Origin: Hyphomicrobiales bacterium
GTDB lineage: Bacteria; Pseudomonadota; Alphaproteobacteria; Rhizobiales; Rhizobiaceae
Assembly (NCBI GenBank): GCA_900473205.1
Contig: UCLB01000035.1
Span: 70,543 to 134,542, forward strand
Reading direction: 5' to 3'
DNA length: 64,000 nt
Positions 12,301 through 20,276 of this stretch are shown in pieces. The position numbers and the translations under genes were made by a program. Numbering within the stretch: the first letter of the stretch is position 1; the number at the start of each line of letters is the position of its first letter. The notes under the pieces were generated by a model. The model made no database searches and had not been told where the DNA came from. It worked only from the letters and a program-made list of their open reading frames with translations.

Positions 12301-15300
12301 AAATTGTCTACGACGTCGCTTAAGGGCATGACATCTGACCAGATCGATGCTCTCAATACCGATCAGTTGGCCGCCCTTAGCAAGGATCAGGTTTCGGCCA
12401 TGAGCTCTGCTCAGATTGCCGCCATCGGTCCTGCCGAACTTGCATCGCTCACCACGACACAAATCTCGGGTATAAACACGACGGCGGTAAAAGGTTTGAC
12501 GGATCGCCAGGTGGCGGCACTGAAAACCGAGCAATTGGCGGTGCTTTCCAAAGAGCAGATCGGCCAGTTGGGCTCTGCTCAAATCTCAGCACTTGGTACC
12601 GGCAATATAACGGCCTTAAGCACACTACAGATTGCCGCTATATCGACAGCGGGAGTTTCCGGTCTTTCAAAACAGCAGATTGGCACGCTTTCCAGCGAGA
12701 GCGTCGATGCGCTGACAAGCACCCAGATTGCCGCGCTGAGTGCCGACCAATTGGAAGGCATCAAAGACATCAACATCAAGAACTTCACCAAAGAAGAACT
12801 CGCAGCCATCAGTTCCAGCGCAATATCCGGCCTGTCCACGGCTGCATTGGTTGCCATGTCTACGGATATCGCTTCCTTGAACCCGGCCAGCATCTCCGGA
12901 TTGACCACCAAGCAGGTTGTTGCGCTGACCGCTGAGCAAGTTCAGAAATTGACGACCAAGCAAGTTTCTTCCCTCACGGCTGACCAGGTTTCTGTTCTTC
13001 GGTCTGACGATATTGGCAAGCTTTCGACAGGGCAGATCGCGGCATTCAGCACGGGCGGTATTTCTGGTCTGACGACCGCGCAGATCGCAACGTTGAGCAC
13101 GGGGCAGGCTGAAGCCCTGACCTTGACTCAAGTTGGTGTGCTGACAACTGCCCAGATAACCGCTTTGGGAGCAGACAATATCAAGAAGTTTTCCAATGAA
13201 GAAATTGGAAAGCTCAACATCGGTATCATCGATTCACTTCCGACAAGCACCATTGCTGCGCTGACAGCCGGCCAGATCGCGTCCTTGAGCACGGATGCTG
13301 TGGCAAGCCTGACCACTAGCCAGATTTCCGCCCTGAGCACCGGTCAGATCGCGTCACTATCGACCAAACAGATTGCGGCTCTGACTTCTCAGCAGCTCTC
13401 TGCATTCGGTGCGGACGATCTCGATTCTCTTTCCCCATCTGCCGTTGGAGCGATCAGCTCACAGGCGATTGCCGGATTGTCGTCCGATACGATTTCAGCG
13501 CTGTCCACCTCAACATTGACGGCGCTGGGCACGGGCGGCATTAGCGGTCTCTCGACCCGCCAGGTCGCAGCGCTGACGGACATCCAGATCAAGGCACTCC
13601 TGACCACCCAGGTTGCGGCCCTGTCGTCGCGGCATGTTGCAGCGCTTGGGGCCGGTGTCGCCACACTGACAACGAGCCAGATTGCCGCTTTGAGTTCGGA
13701 CGGCATCACCGGCCTGTCCACGGGGCAGATCGTGGCCTTGACGACCGAACAGGCAGAAGCGCTGACCACAGTGCAAGTCGCGGCGCTTACCTCCGCACAA
13801 GTAGCGGCTCTGAGTACGGATGATCTCGCTGTATTCTCGACAAAAGATATTGCGGCTCTTTCCAGCAATGGCGTTTCCGGTCTCTCAACCGAAACGCTGG
13901 CGAAACTGGACCCGTCCGTCATAGCAACCTTGTCACCGGCAAGTGTTCCTGGGCTGACAACAACGCAGCTTGCAGCCCTAACGGCCGATCAGGTTAAAGC
14001 ATTGACGACGGGGCAAGTGGCAGCTCTTGGTTCCAAGCAGGTCGCCGCGCTTGGAACGGTCGGTGTTGCCGCGCTTTCGACAGGTCAGATCGCTGCCTTG
14101 AGTTCCGCCGGCATCCCAGGCCTGACGGCAGAGCAGATTGGCGCGTTGACGACCGTGCAGGTCGAAGCATTCAATACGGCGCAGGTTGGTCTTTTGACGT
14201 CATCGCAGGTGAGCGCGCTGGGTTCGGACGATCTTGCCGTCTTTTCGACCGCCGAACTCGCAGCACTGACATCCAGCGCAATCCTGGGTCTTTCTTCAAC
14301 CACGCTTGCCGGTCTGTCAGCAGACAGGCTTGCCGCTCTGGGGTCTGTCAGCATACCCGGCCTGTCGACCGGGCAGATCGGCTCGCTGACGTCCGCTCAG
14401 CTACAGGGATTGACGACGGCGCAGATCGCGTCGCTTGGTTCCAAACAAGTGGCGGCGCTTGGTACGACCGGAGCAAGCGCTTTGTCCGCCACCCAAATCG
14501 CGGCCTTGAGCACGGCCGCCATTGGCGGGCTCACGACGGATCAGATCGCCGCGCTTTCGGTCGTCCAGATCGAGGCTTTCAACTCAGTGCAGGTTGCTGC
14601 GTTGACATCGACACAGCTAAGCGCCTTCGGTGCCGATGATTTCGCGGCGCTTTCAACAGATGAACTTGCGGCGTTGACGTCCACTGCGATCAGCGGCCTG
14701 TCCACGGACACGATTGCCGCTTTGCCCGTAGAACGCATCGCCATTCTTGGCACGGCAAGCATCGCGGGCCTGACCACGACGCAGGTCGCGGCCTTGACCA
14801 GCAAGCAGTTGGAAGCGCTGACGACCGTTCAGATGGGCGCGCTTGGTTCCAAACAGATTGCTACACTTGGTACCGCAGGTATTGCAGCGCTGTCCTCGAC
14901 ACAGATCATGGCGCTCAGTACGGCGGGCATTGCCGGTCTTTCGACTGGGCAGATCGACAAGCTCTCGACCGATCAGGTCGAGGCGCTGACACCAACGCAG
15001 ATCGCTGCCTTGTCGTCCGCGCAATTGTCGGCCTTTGGCGCCGACGATATCGATCTCTTTTCCACGGACGATCTGGCAGCCCTGCCGTCCCATGTCATTC
15101 AGGGACTGTCCACGGCAGCTCTGGCGGCCATGTCCACGAGCAGGATCGCCATTTTGAGTACGTCGGGCGTTTCCGGCCTGACGAGCAATCAGATTGCGGC
15201 TCTCAGCCCTGATCAGGTGGAAGCATTTACCAGCGATCAGGTCGCCGCACTTGGTTCCAGACAATTGGCGGCGCTGGGGCTAGCACACCTCAAGACATTC

Positions 15301-16524
15301 TCGACTGCCGATCTGGCCGCCATCAGTTCTGCGGCAATCGTCGGCATTCCGACTGCAACACTGGCAGCGCTTTCTACCGAAATGGTCCACGCATTGAGTT
15401 CTGCGGGTATTTCAGGCCTGTCCACGGCGCAGGTCGCAGCGCTTACGGTCGATCAGATCACTGCGCTCTCTCCCACGCAGGTTGGAGCCTTCGGATCCCA
15501 GCAGGTCGCGGCTTTGAAAACGGCTGATATCGCCGCGCTCTCCACGGGACAGATCGCGGCGCTCAGCACGGGCGGTATTGCAGGCCTGACGAGCGATCAG
15601 GTCGCGGCGCTCAGCCTCGAGCAGATCCACATCATGTCGACGGGGCAGATCAACGCGTTTACCTCCACCGCGATCTCCGGACTGACGGCGGACGAACTTG
15701 ATACTTTGAGCCCGGCGCAGATCGGCGCGATCAGTTCTTCGGCCATTGGCGGGCTCTCCACCGATTTCATCGCCTCACTGTCCGTTACGGAACTGTCAGG
15801 CCTTGGAACCGCTGGCATTTCCGGCCTCACCAGCAAGCAGGTGGCGGCGCTGAGCAAGGATCAGCTCGACTCCTTCTCGACGGCACAGATTGCGGCCTTG
15901 AGCGCCGACGGTTTGTCTGGCTTGACGACCGATGGCATGTCCACATTCTCGACGGCTGATCTTGCCGCTATCGCCTCCTCGGCGATCAGAGGGCTATCGA
16001 CGGCGATCATTGCGGGGCTCACGACGGAATATATCAAGGTTCTGACGCCGGGTCAGGTCGGCTCTCTGGGCTATAATCAGGTGGTGACGATGAGCACGGC
16101 GCAGGTCGATGCCCTGACGACCACGCAGCTTAATGCGCTGACCGCCATTCAGGCTGCGGCTTTGGGTACCGAAGATATCGCCTTGTTCTCGACGGATGAC
16201 ATTATCGCCCTCAGCACAGGCGCGATATCGGGCCTTGCGACCAGTGCGATTGCCGTTCTGACCACAAGCCAGAGCGAGGCATTGACGCCCGCGCAGGTCG
16301 GCGCCTTGACCTCGAAGCAGATTGCGGCCTTGTCGAAGGAAAATATCGGCAAGTTCTCCACCTCCGATATTGCCGCCCTCAGCTCCTCCGGCGTTGCCGG
16401 TCTTTCGACCGATACGCTTCAAAGCCTGTCCAACCAGCAGATCGATACGCTGTTGAACACGCATATGGGCTCCCTGACCTCCGACCAGGTCGCGTCGATC
16501 ATTTCACGCTACATGGCCGCGTAA
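9355..16524 (+). CDS. Giant protein of 298 octapeptide repeats
   Basis: Protein of 2389 residues made almost wholly of one 8-residue repeat. After the first seven residues (MTSIVPS), 298 units follow to the last residue. All are octads except two 7-mers at residues 1168 and 1431. The commonest form is L-S/T-S/T-x-Q-I/V-x-A; a second type reads like L-S-S-x-A-I-S-G. F replaces L at intervals, as in FSTADIAA. Positions 2 and 3 are nearly always Ser/Thr; S/T-x-x-Q resembles a helix N-cap box, so a solenoid of short helices is plausible but unproven. I see no cysteine, signal peptide, membrane segment or RTX motif. It lies between glf and fliF, downstream of a GT41 gene. A secreted or surface fibre is an inference. 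I cannot name a Pfam family for it. Confidence 0.9.
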   Translation: MTSIVPSYSTSQIMKLSTATVASWSGEDVAALSTEQVKVLSSRQISAFSAEQIGALELEDVQAMSPKQLSAISTSSMVGLTLDQISILNKLALEALSSGQVSAFTTEQLGHLTPDQAEAFTPAQIGAMSSDQIAALEPEDLQTFSTADMAAISSKGIAGLTSSSLLLLSTEQIGALSGSAIPGMSVEVFTSLTDEQLASLSTNAVSRLTTEQLGALSSYQVNALTSGQVAALKAAQITALGPDYMSNLSSAGIAGLSTAVIASLTTSQIAALSSDQLSGLTTKQVSVLKSTQVEVLSADNLSGFSTAQIAALGTRAIPGLTTEQISKLSNDQVEALTTTQVKALNSTQIQSLSDEQIKTFSTADIAAITSAAAAGLSAETVAALTAEQVGAISANTFSKLTTDQIGALTTVQLAALTSTQLASLTSAQAAVFSKDDISSFNASALAYLSGKSISGFDPDAIAELTTSQIAALSTSAVAKLTTDQLAALSTGQIAALTVGQVKVLSSTQIGAISAEGINSFTADEIAAISTKAIAGLSTAAVAGISTDKISSLSTAAIAVFSSEQFAALTSDQLAELTSRQLGAIKTTQIKSLTTEYLSSLKDDRITSLSTSAIAGLSTAQVAALTESQLEALSSAQVKALSSAQLSVLGTADIAKFSTADIAAIGSKAIQGLSTAVVAALTSDKIAAISTAAIAGLTGDQLNVLSSEQLGKLSNAQAGQLTSTQLAALDATDLNALTTSAVSALTSRAITGLSDSVVASLTAANIAVLNTSAISKLTSAQIAALSSTQVAALSTNQIKALSSTQVSALTTTSLAALDSKQISSILAKTLGAMSADQMSALSSTQIAALSSSQVAALSSAQLAGLKAENIKGMSAQAIVGISASGAAGLSNDALGALSTVQIAALNVKAVAGLKSDQIAALTTLQVNALTTIQIGALKSSQTVGLGADDIATFSTADIAALSSSAISGLSEAVVKALTADQIKKLSTTSLKGMTSDQIDALNTDQLAALSKDQVSAMSSAQIAAIGPAELASLTTTQISGINTTAVKGLTDRQVAALKTEQLAVLSKEQIGQLGSAQISALGTGNITALSTLQIAAISTAGVSGLSKQQIGTLSSESVDALTSTQIAALSADQLEGIKDINIKNFTKEELAAISSSAISGLSTAALVAMSTDIASLNPASISGLTTKQVVALTAEQVQKLTTKQVSSLTADQVSVLRSDDIGKLSTGQIAAFSTGGISGLTTAQIATLSTGQAEALTLTQVGVLTTAQITALGADNIKKFSNEEIGKLNIGIIDSLPTSTIAALTAGQIASLSTDAVASLTTSQISALSTGQIASLSTKQIAALTSQQLSAFGADDLDSLSPSAVGAISSQAIAGLSSDTISALSTSTLTALGTGGISGLSTRQVAALTDIQIKALLTTQVAALSSRHVAALGAGVATLTTSQIAALSSDGITGLSTGQIVALTTEQAEALTTVQVAALTSAQVAALSTDDLAVFSTKDIAALSSNGVSGLSTETLAKLDPSVIATLSPASVPGLTTTQLAALTADQVKALTTGQVAALGSKQVAALGTVGVAALSTGQIAALSSAGIPGLTAEQIGALTTVQVEAFNTAQVGLLTSSQVSALGSDDLAVFSTAELAALTSSAILGLSSTTLAGLSADRLAALGSVSIPGLSTGQIGSLTSAQLQGLTTAQIASLGSKQVAALGTTGASALSATQIAALSTAAIGGLTTDQIAALSVVQIEAFNSVQVAALTSTQLSAFGADDFAALSTDELAALTSTAISGLSTDTIAALPVERIAILGTASIAGLTTTQVAALTSKQLEALTTVQMGALGSKQIATLGTAGIAALSSTQIMALSTAGIAGLSTGQIDKLSTDQVEALTPTQIAALSSAQLSAFGADDIDLFSTDDLAALPSHVIQGLSTAALAAMSTSRIAILSTSGVSGLTSNQIAALSPDQVEAFTSDQVAALGSRQLAALGLAHLKTFSTADLAAISSAAIVGIPTATLAALSTEMVHALSSAGISGLSTAQVAALTVDQITALSPTQVGAFGSQQVAALKTADIAALSTGQIAALSTGGIAGLTSDQVAALSLEQIHIMSTGQINAFTSTAISGLTADELDTLSPAQIGAISSSAIGGLSTDFIASLSVTELSGLGTAGISGLTSKQVAALSKDQLDSFSTAQIAALSADGLSGLTTDGMSTFSTADLAAIASSAIRGLSTAIIAGLTTEYIKVLTPGQVGSLGYNQVVTMSTAQVDALTTTQLNALTAIQAAALGTEDIALFSTDDIIALSTGAISGLATSAIAVLTTSQSEALTPAQVGALTSKQIAALSKENIGKFSTSDIAALSSSGVAGLSTDTLQSLSNQQIDTLLNTHMGSLTSDQVASIISRYMAA
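13405..15441 (+). repeat. Tandem 408-bp superrepeats inside the giant gene
   Basis: Seventeen octads form a higher-order unit of 136 residues. Units begin at 13405, 13810, 14218 and 14626, each at an F/L-x-x-D-D octad such as FGADDFAA. The first unit is 3 bases short because it contains a 7-residue repeat. A fifth unit begins at 15034 but loses register after about ten octads. Matching octads at the same place in each unit (for example LGSKQVAA as the tenth) show duplication of the whole block. Confidence 0.85.
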
Positions 16525-16531
16525 TGATATG

Positions 16532-16576
16532 GCGCGAGCGGCCTTGCTGGAAAAGCCAGTCGGGAAACGCTCGCGC
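16532..16576 (+). terminator. Hairpin after the giant gene
   Basis: Perfect 9-bp outer stem GCGCGAGCG/CGCTCGCGC enclosing a smaller CTGG/CCAG hairpin, 7 bases after the stop codon. There is no T-run, so it may be a weak terminator or a 3'-end stabiliser between this gene and fliF. Confidence 0.45.
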
Positions 16577-16647
16577 AAGCTTCACCGTCTAATTTGCTAT
16601 CGGGACCAGAAGGTCTCGACTCTTTTTGAATGACGGTGCGGGACAGA

Positions 16648-18336
16648 ATGAATCTGTTTAATCAATTCCCACAGGTTTTAAAAAATTTCGCGGCTCTGGG
16701 CCAGACGCGGCTTTTGGTGTTGGGTGGTGTGGGCGTTTTGTCCATGGCAATCATTCTCGCTGCTGCGCTCTATGTGAACAAGCCTGCTTACGAAACACTT
16801 TATGTTGGCCTCGAAACCATGGATCTGAACAAGATCAGCATCGCTCTTGCCGAGTCGAATGTTGACTTCCAGGTCGGTGCGGATGGGACCAGCCTTCAGG
16901 TACCCGTTGGTATGACAAGCAAGGCCCGGCTTCTGCTTGCAGAACGGGGCCTGCCAGACAGCACCAATGCTGGCTACGAACTTTTCGACAATGTCGGTTC
17001 GCTTGGACTGACATCCTTCATGCAGGAAGTGACCCGCGTCCGTGCCCTCGAAGGGGAAATCGGACGCTCTATCCAGCAGATCGACGGCGTTGCCGCTGCC
17101 CGCGTGCACATCGTCATGCCGGATGTCGGCAATTTTCGCCGTGGAGAGCAGAAGCCCACTGCCTCCGTCATGATCCGTGCTAGCACCTCTGCAGGCCGCA
17201 AGGCCGCTTCGTCCATTCGTCACCTCGTCGCCTCCGCCGTTCCCGGCCTTGAGGTCGATGACGTGACCCTGCTTGATTCGACCGGACAGCTTCTGGCCTC
17301 TGGCGATGATGTCGGTAACGGTGCACTGAACCGCTCGCTGACGCTATCGCAAAACGTTCAGCAGGAACTCGAAGGCAAGATCGACAAGGCGCTTGCGCCA
17401 TTTCTTGGCATGGATAATTTTCGCTCCACCGTTACGGCAGAGCTGAACACCGACAGCCAGCAAATTCAGGAAACGGTTTTCGATCCCGAATCACGTGTCG
17501 AGCGCTCGGTGCGCACGACCAAGGAAGATCAGAAGTCTCAGGAAACGACGCCGGATACGGCTGCGACCGTGGAGCAGAATGTTCCGCAGGCTGCGCCGCA
17601 GGGCGGTGGCGGCGGTCCGAAGTCTTCGGATGAGAGCGCCAAGAAGGAAGAGCAGACCAACTACGAAATCAACTCGAAGACGACTGCGACCGTGCGCAAT
17701 GGTTACACCGTCGACAAGATTTCGATTGCCGTGGTCGTCAACAAGGGCCGTCTTGCAAAGATGATCGGCGAACCTGCCGATCAGGCCAAAACCGATGCCT
17801 ATCTGGCAGAGATGCAGAAGATCGTGGCCTCCGCTGCCGGTATCTCCACCGCCCGTGGCGACGTGGTTACGATTACCGCGATGGACTTCCTCGAAACCCA
17901 GCTTCTCGATCAGGCTGTGGCCGGCCCGGGCGTTACGGAAGTGCTCAGCCGCAACTCGGCAGGCATCATCAACTCGCTCGCCTTCGTTGCCGTCGCCTTC
18001 CTCGTGGTCTGGTTGGGTGTCCGTCCGATCGTTCGCTCCATGTCCAACGGTTCTGCCGCGACTGCGGAGCTTGGTGCGGATGCTGCCGGTCTCGAACTGC
18101 CGGACTTTTCTCCGGGACTGGGTGGCGCAAGCGCTGGTGGCGGTCTCATGGACGGGTTCGGTGCCGACTTCGGATTCGACAGCACCGACGACCTTCTCTC
18201 CGGAGACAGCGGCGAGGGCGACTTCAATCGCCGGGTGCGCGAAGGACCGGAACGCCGTCTCTCCCGCATGGTGGAAATCAGCGAAGAGCGCGCTGCAAAA
18301 ATCCTCCGCAAGTGGGCTGTCGAAAAAGCAGCATAA
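16648..18336 (+). CDS. fliF: Flagellar MS-ring protein FliF
   Basis: Forms the membrane ring on which the basal body and export gate assemble. About 562 residues, with a first membrane helix near residues 20-45, ring-building motifs (YETLYVGLETMDLNKI, RIHIVMPD-like ARVHIVMPDVGNF), a disordered Gly/Lys-rich loop near residues 310-340 and a second membrane helix (INSLAFVAVAFLVVWLGVRP). I prefer the ATG at 16648, which has GGGAC upstream, over the ATG at 16630. In related rhizobia fliF follows cheT directly; here 11 kb separates them. A terminator follows. Confidence 0.96.
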   Translation: MNLFNQFPQVLKNFAALGQTRLLVLGGVGVLSMAIILAAALYVNKPAYETLYVGLETMDLNKISIALAESNVDFQVGADGTSLQVPVGMTSKARLLLAERGLPDSTNAGYELFDNVGSLGLTSFMQEVTRVRALEGEIGRSIQQIDGVAAARVHIVMPDVGNFRRGEQKPTASVMIRASTSAGRKAASSIRHLVASAVPGLEVDDVTLLDSTGQLLASGDDVGNGALNRSLTLSQNVQQELEGKIDKALAPFLGMDNFRSTVTAELNTDSQQIQETVFDPESRVERSVRTTKEDQKSQETTPDTAATVEQNVPQAAPQGGGGGPKSSDESAKKEEQTNYEINSKTTATVRNGYTVDKISIAVVVNKGRLAKMIGEPADQAKTDAYLAEMQKIVASAAGISTARGDVVTITAMDFLETQLLDQAVAGPGVTEVLSRNSAGIINSLAFVAVAFLVVWLGVRPIVRSMSNGSAATAELGADAAGLELPDFSPGLGGASAGGGLMDGFGADFGFDSTDDLLSGDSGEGDFNRRVREGPERRLSRMVEISEERAAKILRKWAVEKAA

Positions 18337-18341
18337 GTCAA

Positions 18342-18366
18342 AAAGGCCGGTCTCAAGCCGGCCTTT
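18342..18366 (+). terminator. Terminator after fliF
   Basis: Perfect 9-bp stem AAAGGCCGG/CCGGCCTTT with a 7-base loop, 6 bases after the fliF stop. It separates fliF from the regulator genes. Confidence 0.8.
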
Positions 18367-18661
18367 ATCCGTTTTATCTCTTGCATCGCGCAGGCGCACA
18401 TGTTCTGTTTTAAAACGTAATTTACGCTTTGTTCATCAAGTCGACAATTTACGTTGGAATAATGAAATCAGCTCTGTGCGAGGCCGAGAACATCAATATG
18501 CTTTCGGTTGCATGACAAAGAGATGAAAATGCGGGATTGTCTTCGACTGCTTATGGCGTTTCCCGTATCGTCTCCTAAAATATAATGATTCGGTCACCAG
18601 TGATGCGAAACGTGGGTACGTATTTGTGTTTCTGAATGGAAATGATTTCCATCCCGGCTAA
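18367..18661 (+). promoter_or_regulatory. visN upstream region with a palindrome
   Basis: AT-rich region of about 295 bases without a gene. It contains the perfect 11-base palindrome CGTAATTTACG at 18416-18426 and a partial second copy (AATTTACGTT) at 18446-18455. Because visN heads the motility hierarchy, these are candidate operator sites. No binding protein can be named from the sequence. Confidence 0.4.
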
Positions 18662-19429
18662 ATGATCTCCGAAAGGAGAGTAAGAGGGCGTAGGCTATTG
18701 AAGGTGGATGTTGATGTTCGCAGGTTGTCGGCTGCGCCGTTTGATAGGTCGGTGAAGTCCTTGCCGCGCGATCAACTCATTCGAAATATCTCGGTTGCGG
18801 CTTCTGACGGCAACGTTACAGCCGCCGTGGAGATGCTTGCGTCCTTTGCAGGCGCATCGCATTATCTTCTCGCTCGCGAAGACCTTTTGCAGGAAGCGGG
18901 CCTCAACTTCATCATCACTTCCGACTGGCCGTTCGACCTCGTGCGACGCCTGGGCGCTGAGCTGACCAACAATCAGAACCGCGTCAGTGAAATGGAAAAG
19001 TGTCTCGCGCTATTGAAGCCGCGCATGCTCTTCCTGCCTGACGATGCCGTCGTTGCCCAAGGCCTGGATCGCAAATATTGCGCGTTGACCTTCTGCGTCG
19101 GCCGCGTGCGCTTTTCGCTGTTGCTTTTGTTTGCTGAAGACAGCGTGCCCGTGGAGGACCGTTTGCGGGAAGCGGCCATGCTGACGGGCTATTTTGCAAG
19201 CTCCGGCATCGTCGCGGAATCACGCGTGGAGCGGGACATCGACCTGACAGAACGTGAGCTGGAATGCCTTTTCTGGATTGCCGAAGGCAAGACCAGTGAC
19301 GAGATGGCGACCATCCTCGGTATCTCGCGCAACACGATCAACAACTACATCACCAGCGTCATGCGCAAGACGGCAACCAAGACCCGCTCAGAGGCCATTG
19401 CCTATGCGGTTCGTAATAATCTCGTTTGA
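18662..19429 (+). CDS. visN: LuxR-type motility master regulator VisN
   Basis: DNA-binding activator which, with VisR as a heterodimer in rhizobia, turns on rem and so the flagellar genes. The C-terminal ~65 residues form a LuxR-type helix-turn-helix (LTERELECLFWIAEGKT, ISRNTINNYI). The ~180-residue N-terminus resembles an effector-binding domain of this family. The start is uncertain: the ATG at 18662 opens the frame, but AAGAGGG before a TTG at 18698 could place it 12 codons later. The stop overlaps a TTG upstream of visR, and the two genes form one unit. Confidence 0.9.
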   Translation: MISERRVRGRRLLKVDVDVRRLSAAPFDRSVKSLPRDQLIRNISVAASDGNVTAAVEMLASFAGASHYLLAREDLLQEAGLNFIITSDWPFDLVRRLGAELTNNQNRVSEMEKCLALLKPRMLFLPDDAVVAQGLDRKYCALTFCVGRVRFSLLLLFAEDSVPVEDRLREAAMLTGYFASSGIVAESRVERDIDLTERELECLFWIAEGKTSDEMATILGISRNTINNYITSVMRKTATKTRSEAIAYAVRNNLV

Positions 19430-19440
19430 AGGTGCGTCGG

Positions 19441-20187
19441 ATGGGCTATTACAAGGATTCTGAGGCGACAAACCTGGGACAAGGCGCGCCTGTGCGTAGC
19501 GGTACCTCGACCAGCCGTTCCGATCTTTTCCCCAAACTGGTGGCCATGCAGCGTATTCTTGGTGCCAAGAATTTCGTTGTTCTGCGGGCTGTGGCATCGG
19601 GTTTTCCCAACAAGCGCAAGTTGTTTTGCGAGTTGGAAAACTGGGGCATGAATGCCAGCGATCAAAGCGCGCGTCTGGTTCAGGCCATGGGTGAACCCCT
19701 GCTGGATCATCTGGAACGCTCGCTGCTGCCGATTATCTGGAAGAGCGAGAGCGGCACGGGTTTTTCGGATATACCCGATGTTCCCGCCCTCATGCTCAGG
19801 CTTGCCAATGACGATCTGTCCTATGCAGGGCTGGCCCTGCCAGTTCGGCTTGGCACCATTGGTAACGGATATGTGGTCTTCTGCGGTGGCAGCCTTTTGC
19901 TGGATAATGAGCTGGTTCTAGAGCAGCATATTAAGTGCACCGAAATCATGGTGGATTTGCTTGCGCTGGATGAGCGTCGCGTCACGCCGGCGGAATCGCT
20001 GAGCGAACGCGAAGTCGCCTGCCTGCAACTGGCTGGTGATGGCCGGATCAGCGAAGAAATTGCGGTGAAGCTCGGCCTGTCGGTTCATACTGTCAACGCC
20101 TATCTCGGTTCAGCCACCATCAAGCTCGATTCCGTCAACCGCATTCAGGCCATCGCGAAAGCGATCCGCATGGGCTACATCCATTAG
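19441..20187 (+). CDS. visR: LuxR-type motility master regulator VisR
   Basis: Partner of VisN. 248 residues from the ATG at 19441; a TTG at 19426 overlapping the visN stop is an alternative. The C-terminus is a LuxR-type helix-turn-helix (LSEREVACLQLAGDGRI, LGLSVHTVNAYL) and the N-terminus is a GAF-like ligand domain by family. Directly downstream is a hairpin whose T-run serves the opposing glycosyltransferase gene. Confidence 0.9.
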   Translation: MGYYKDSEATNLGQGAPVRSGTSTSRSDLFPKLVAMQRILGAKNFVVLRAVASGFPNKRKLFCELENWGMNASDQSARLVQAMGEPLLDHLERSLLPIIWKSESGTGFSDIPDVPALMLRLANDDLSYAGLALPVRLGTIGNGYVVFCGGSLLLDNELVLEQHIKCTEIMVDLLALDERRVTPAESLSEREVACLQLAGDGRISEEIAVKLGLSVHTVNAYLGSATIKLDSVNRIQAIAKAIRMGYIH

Positions 20188-20192
20188 AATGC

Positions 20193-20219
20193 AAAAAGCG
20201 CCGCTTTGTGAGCGGCGCT
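20193..20219 (-). terminator. Terminator between visR and the second glycosyltransferase
   Basis: Perfect 9-bp stem AGCGCCGCT/AGCGGCGCT with a 5-base loop. The T-run lies on the minus-strand side, so it best serves the minus-strand gene; it may also weaken read-through from visR. Confidence 0.75.
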
Positions 20220-20276
20220 GCCTGATAATTTATACCGAGAATGGGCTGGGAACCGATGATTCTCCAGCTCATAGTT

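Noticed and set aside
10635..15857. Long minus-strand open frames opposite the giant gene.
   Set aside because: They mirror the periodic codons of the repeat gene and show no independent family or start signals.
9355..16524. The repetitive region as a CRISPR array or DNA-level repeat array.
   Set aside because: The unit is 24 bases of varied sequence kept only at protein level, without spacers.
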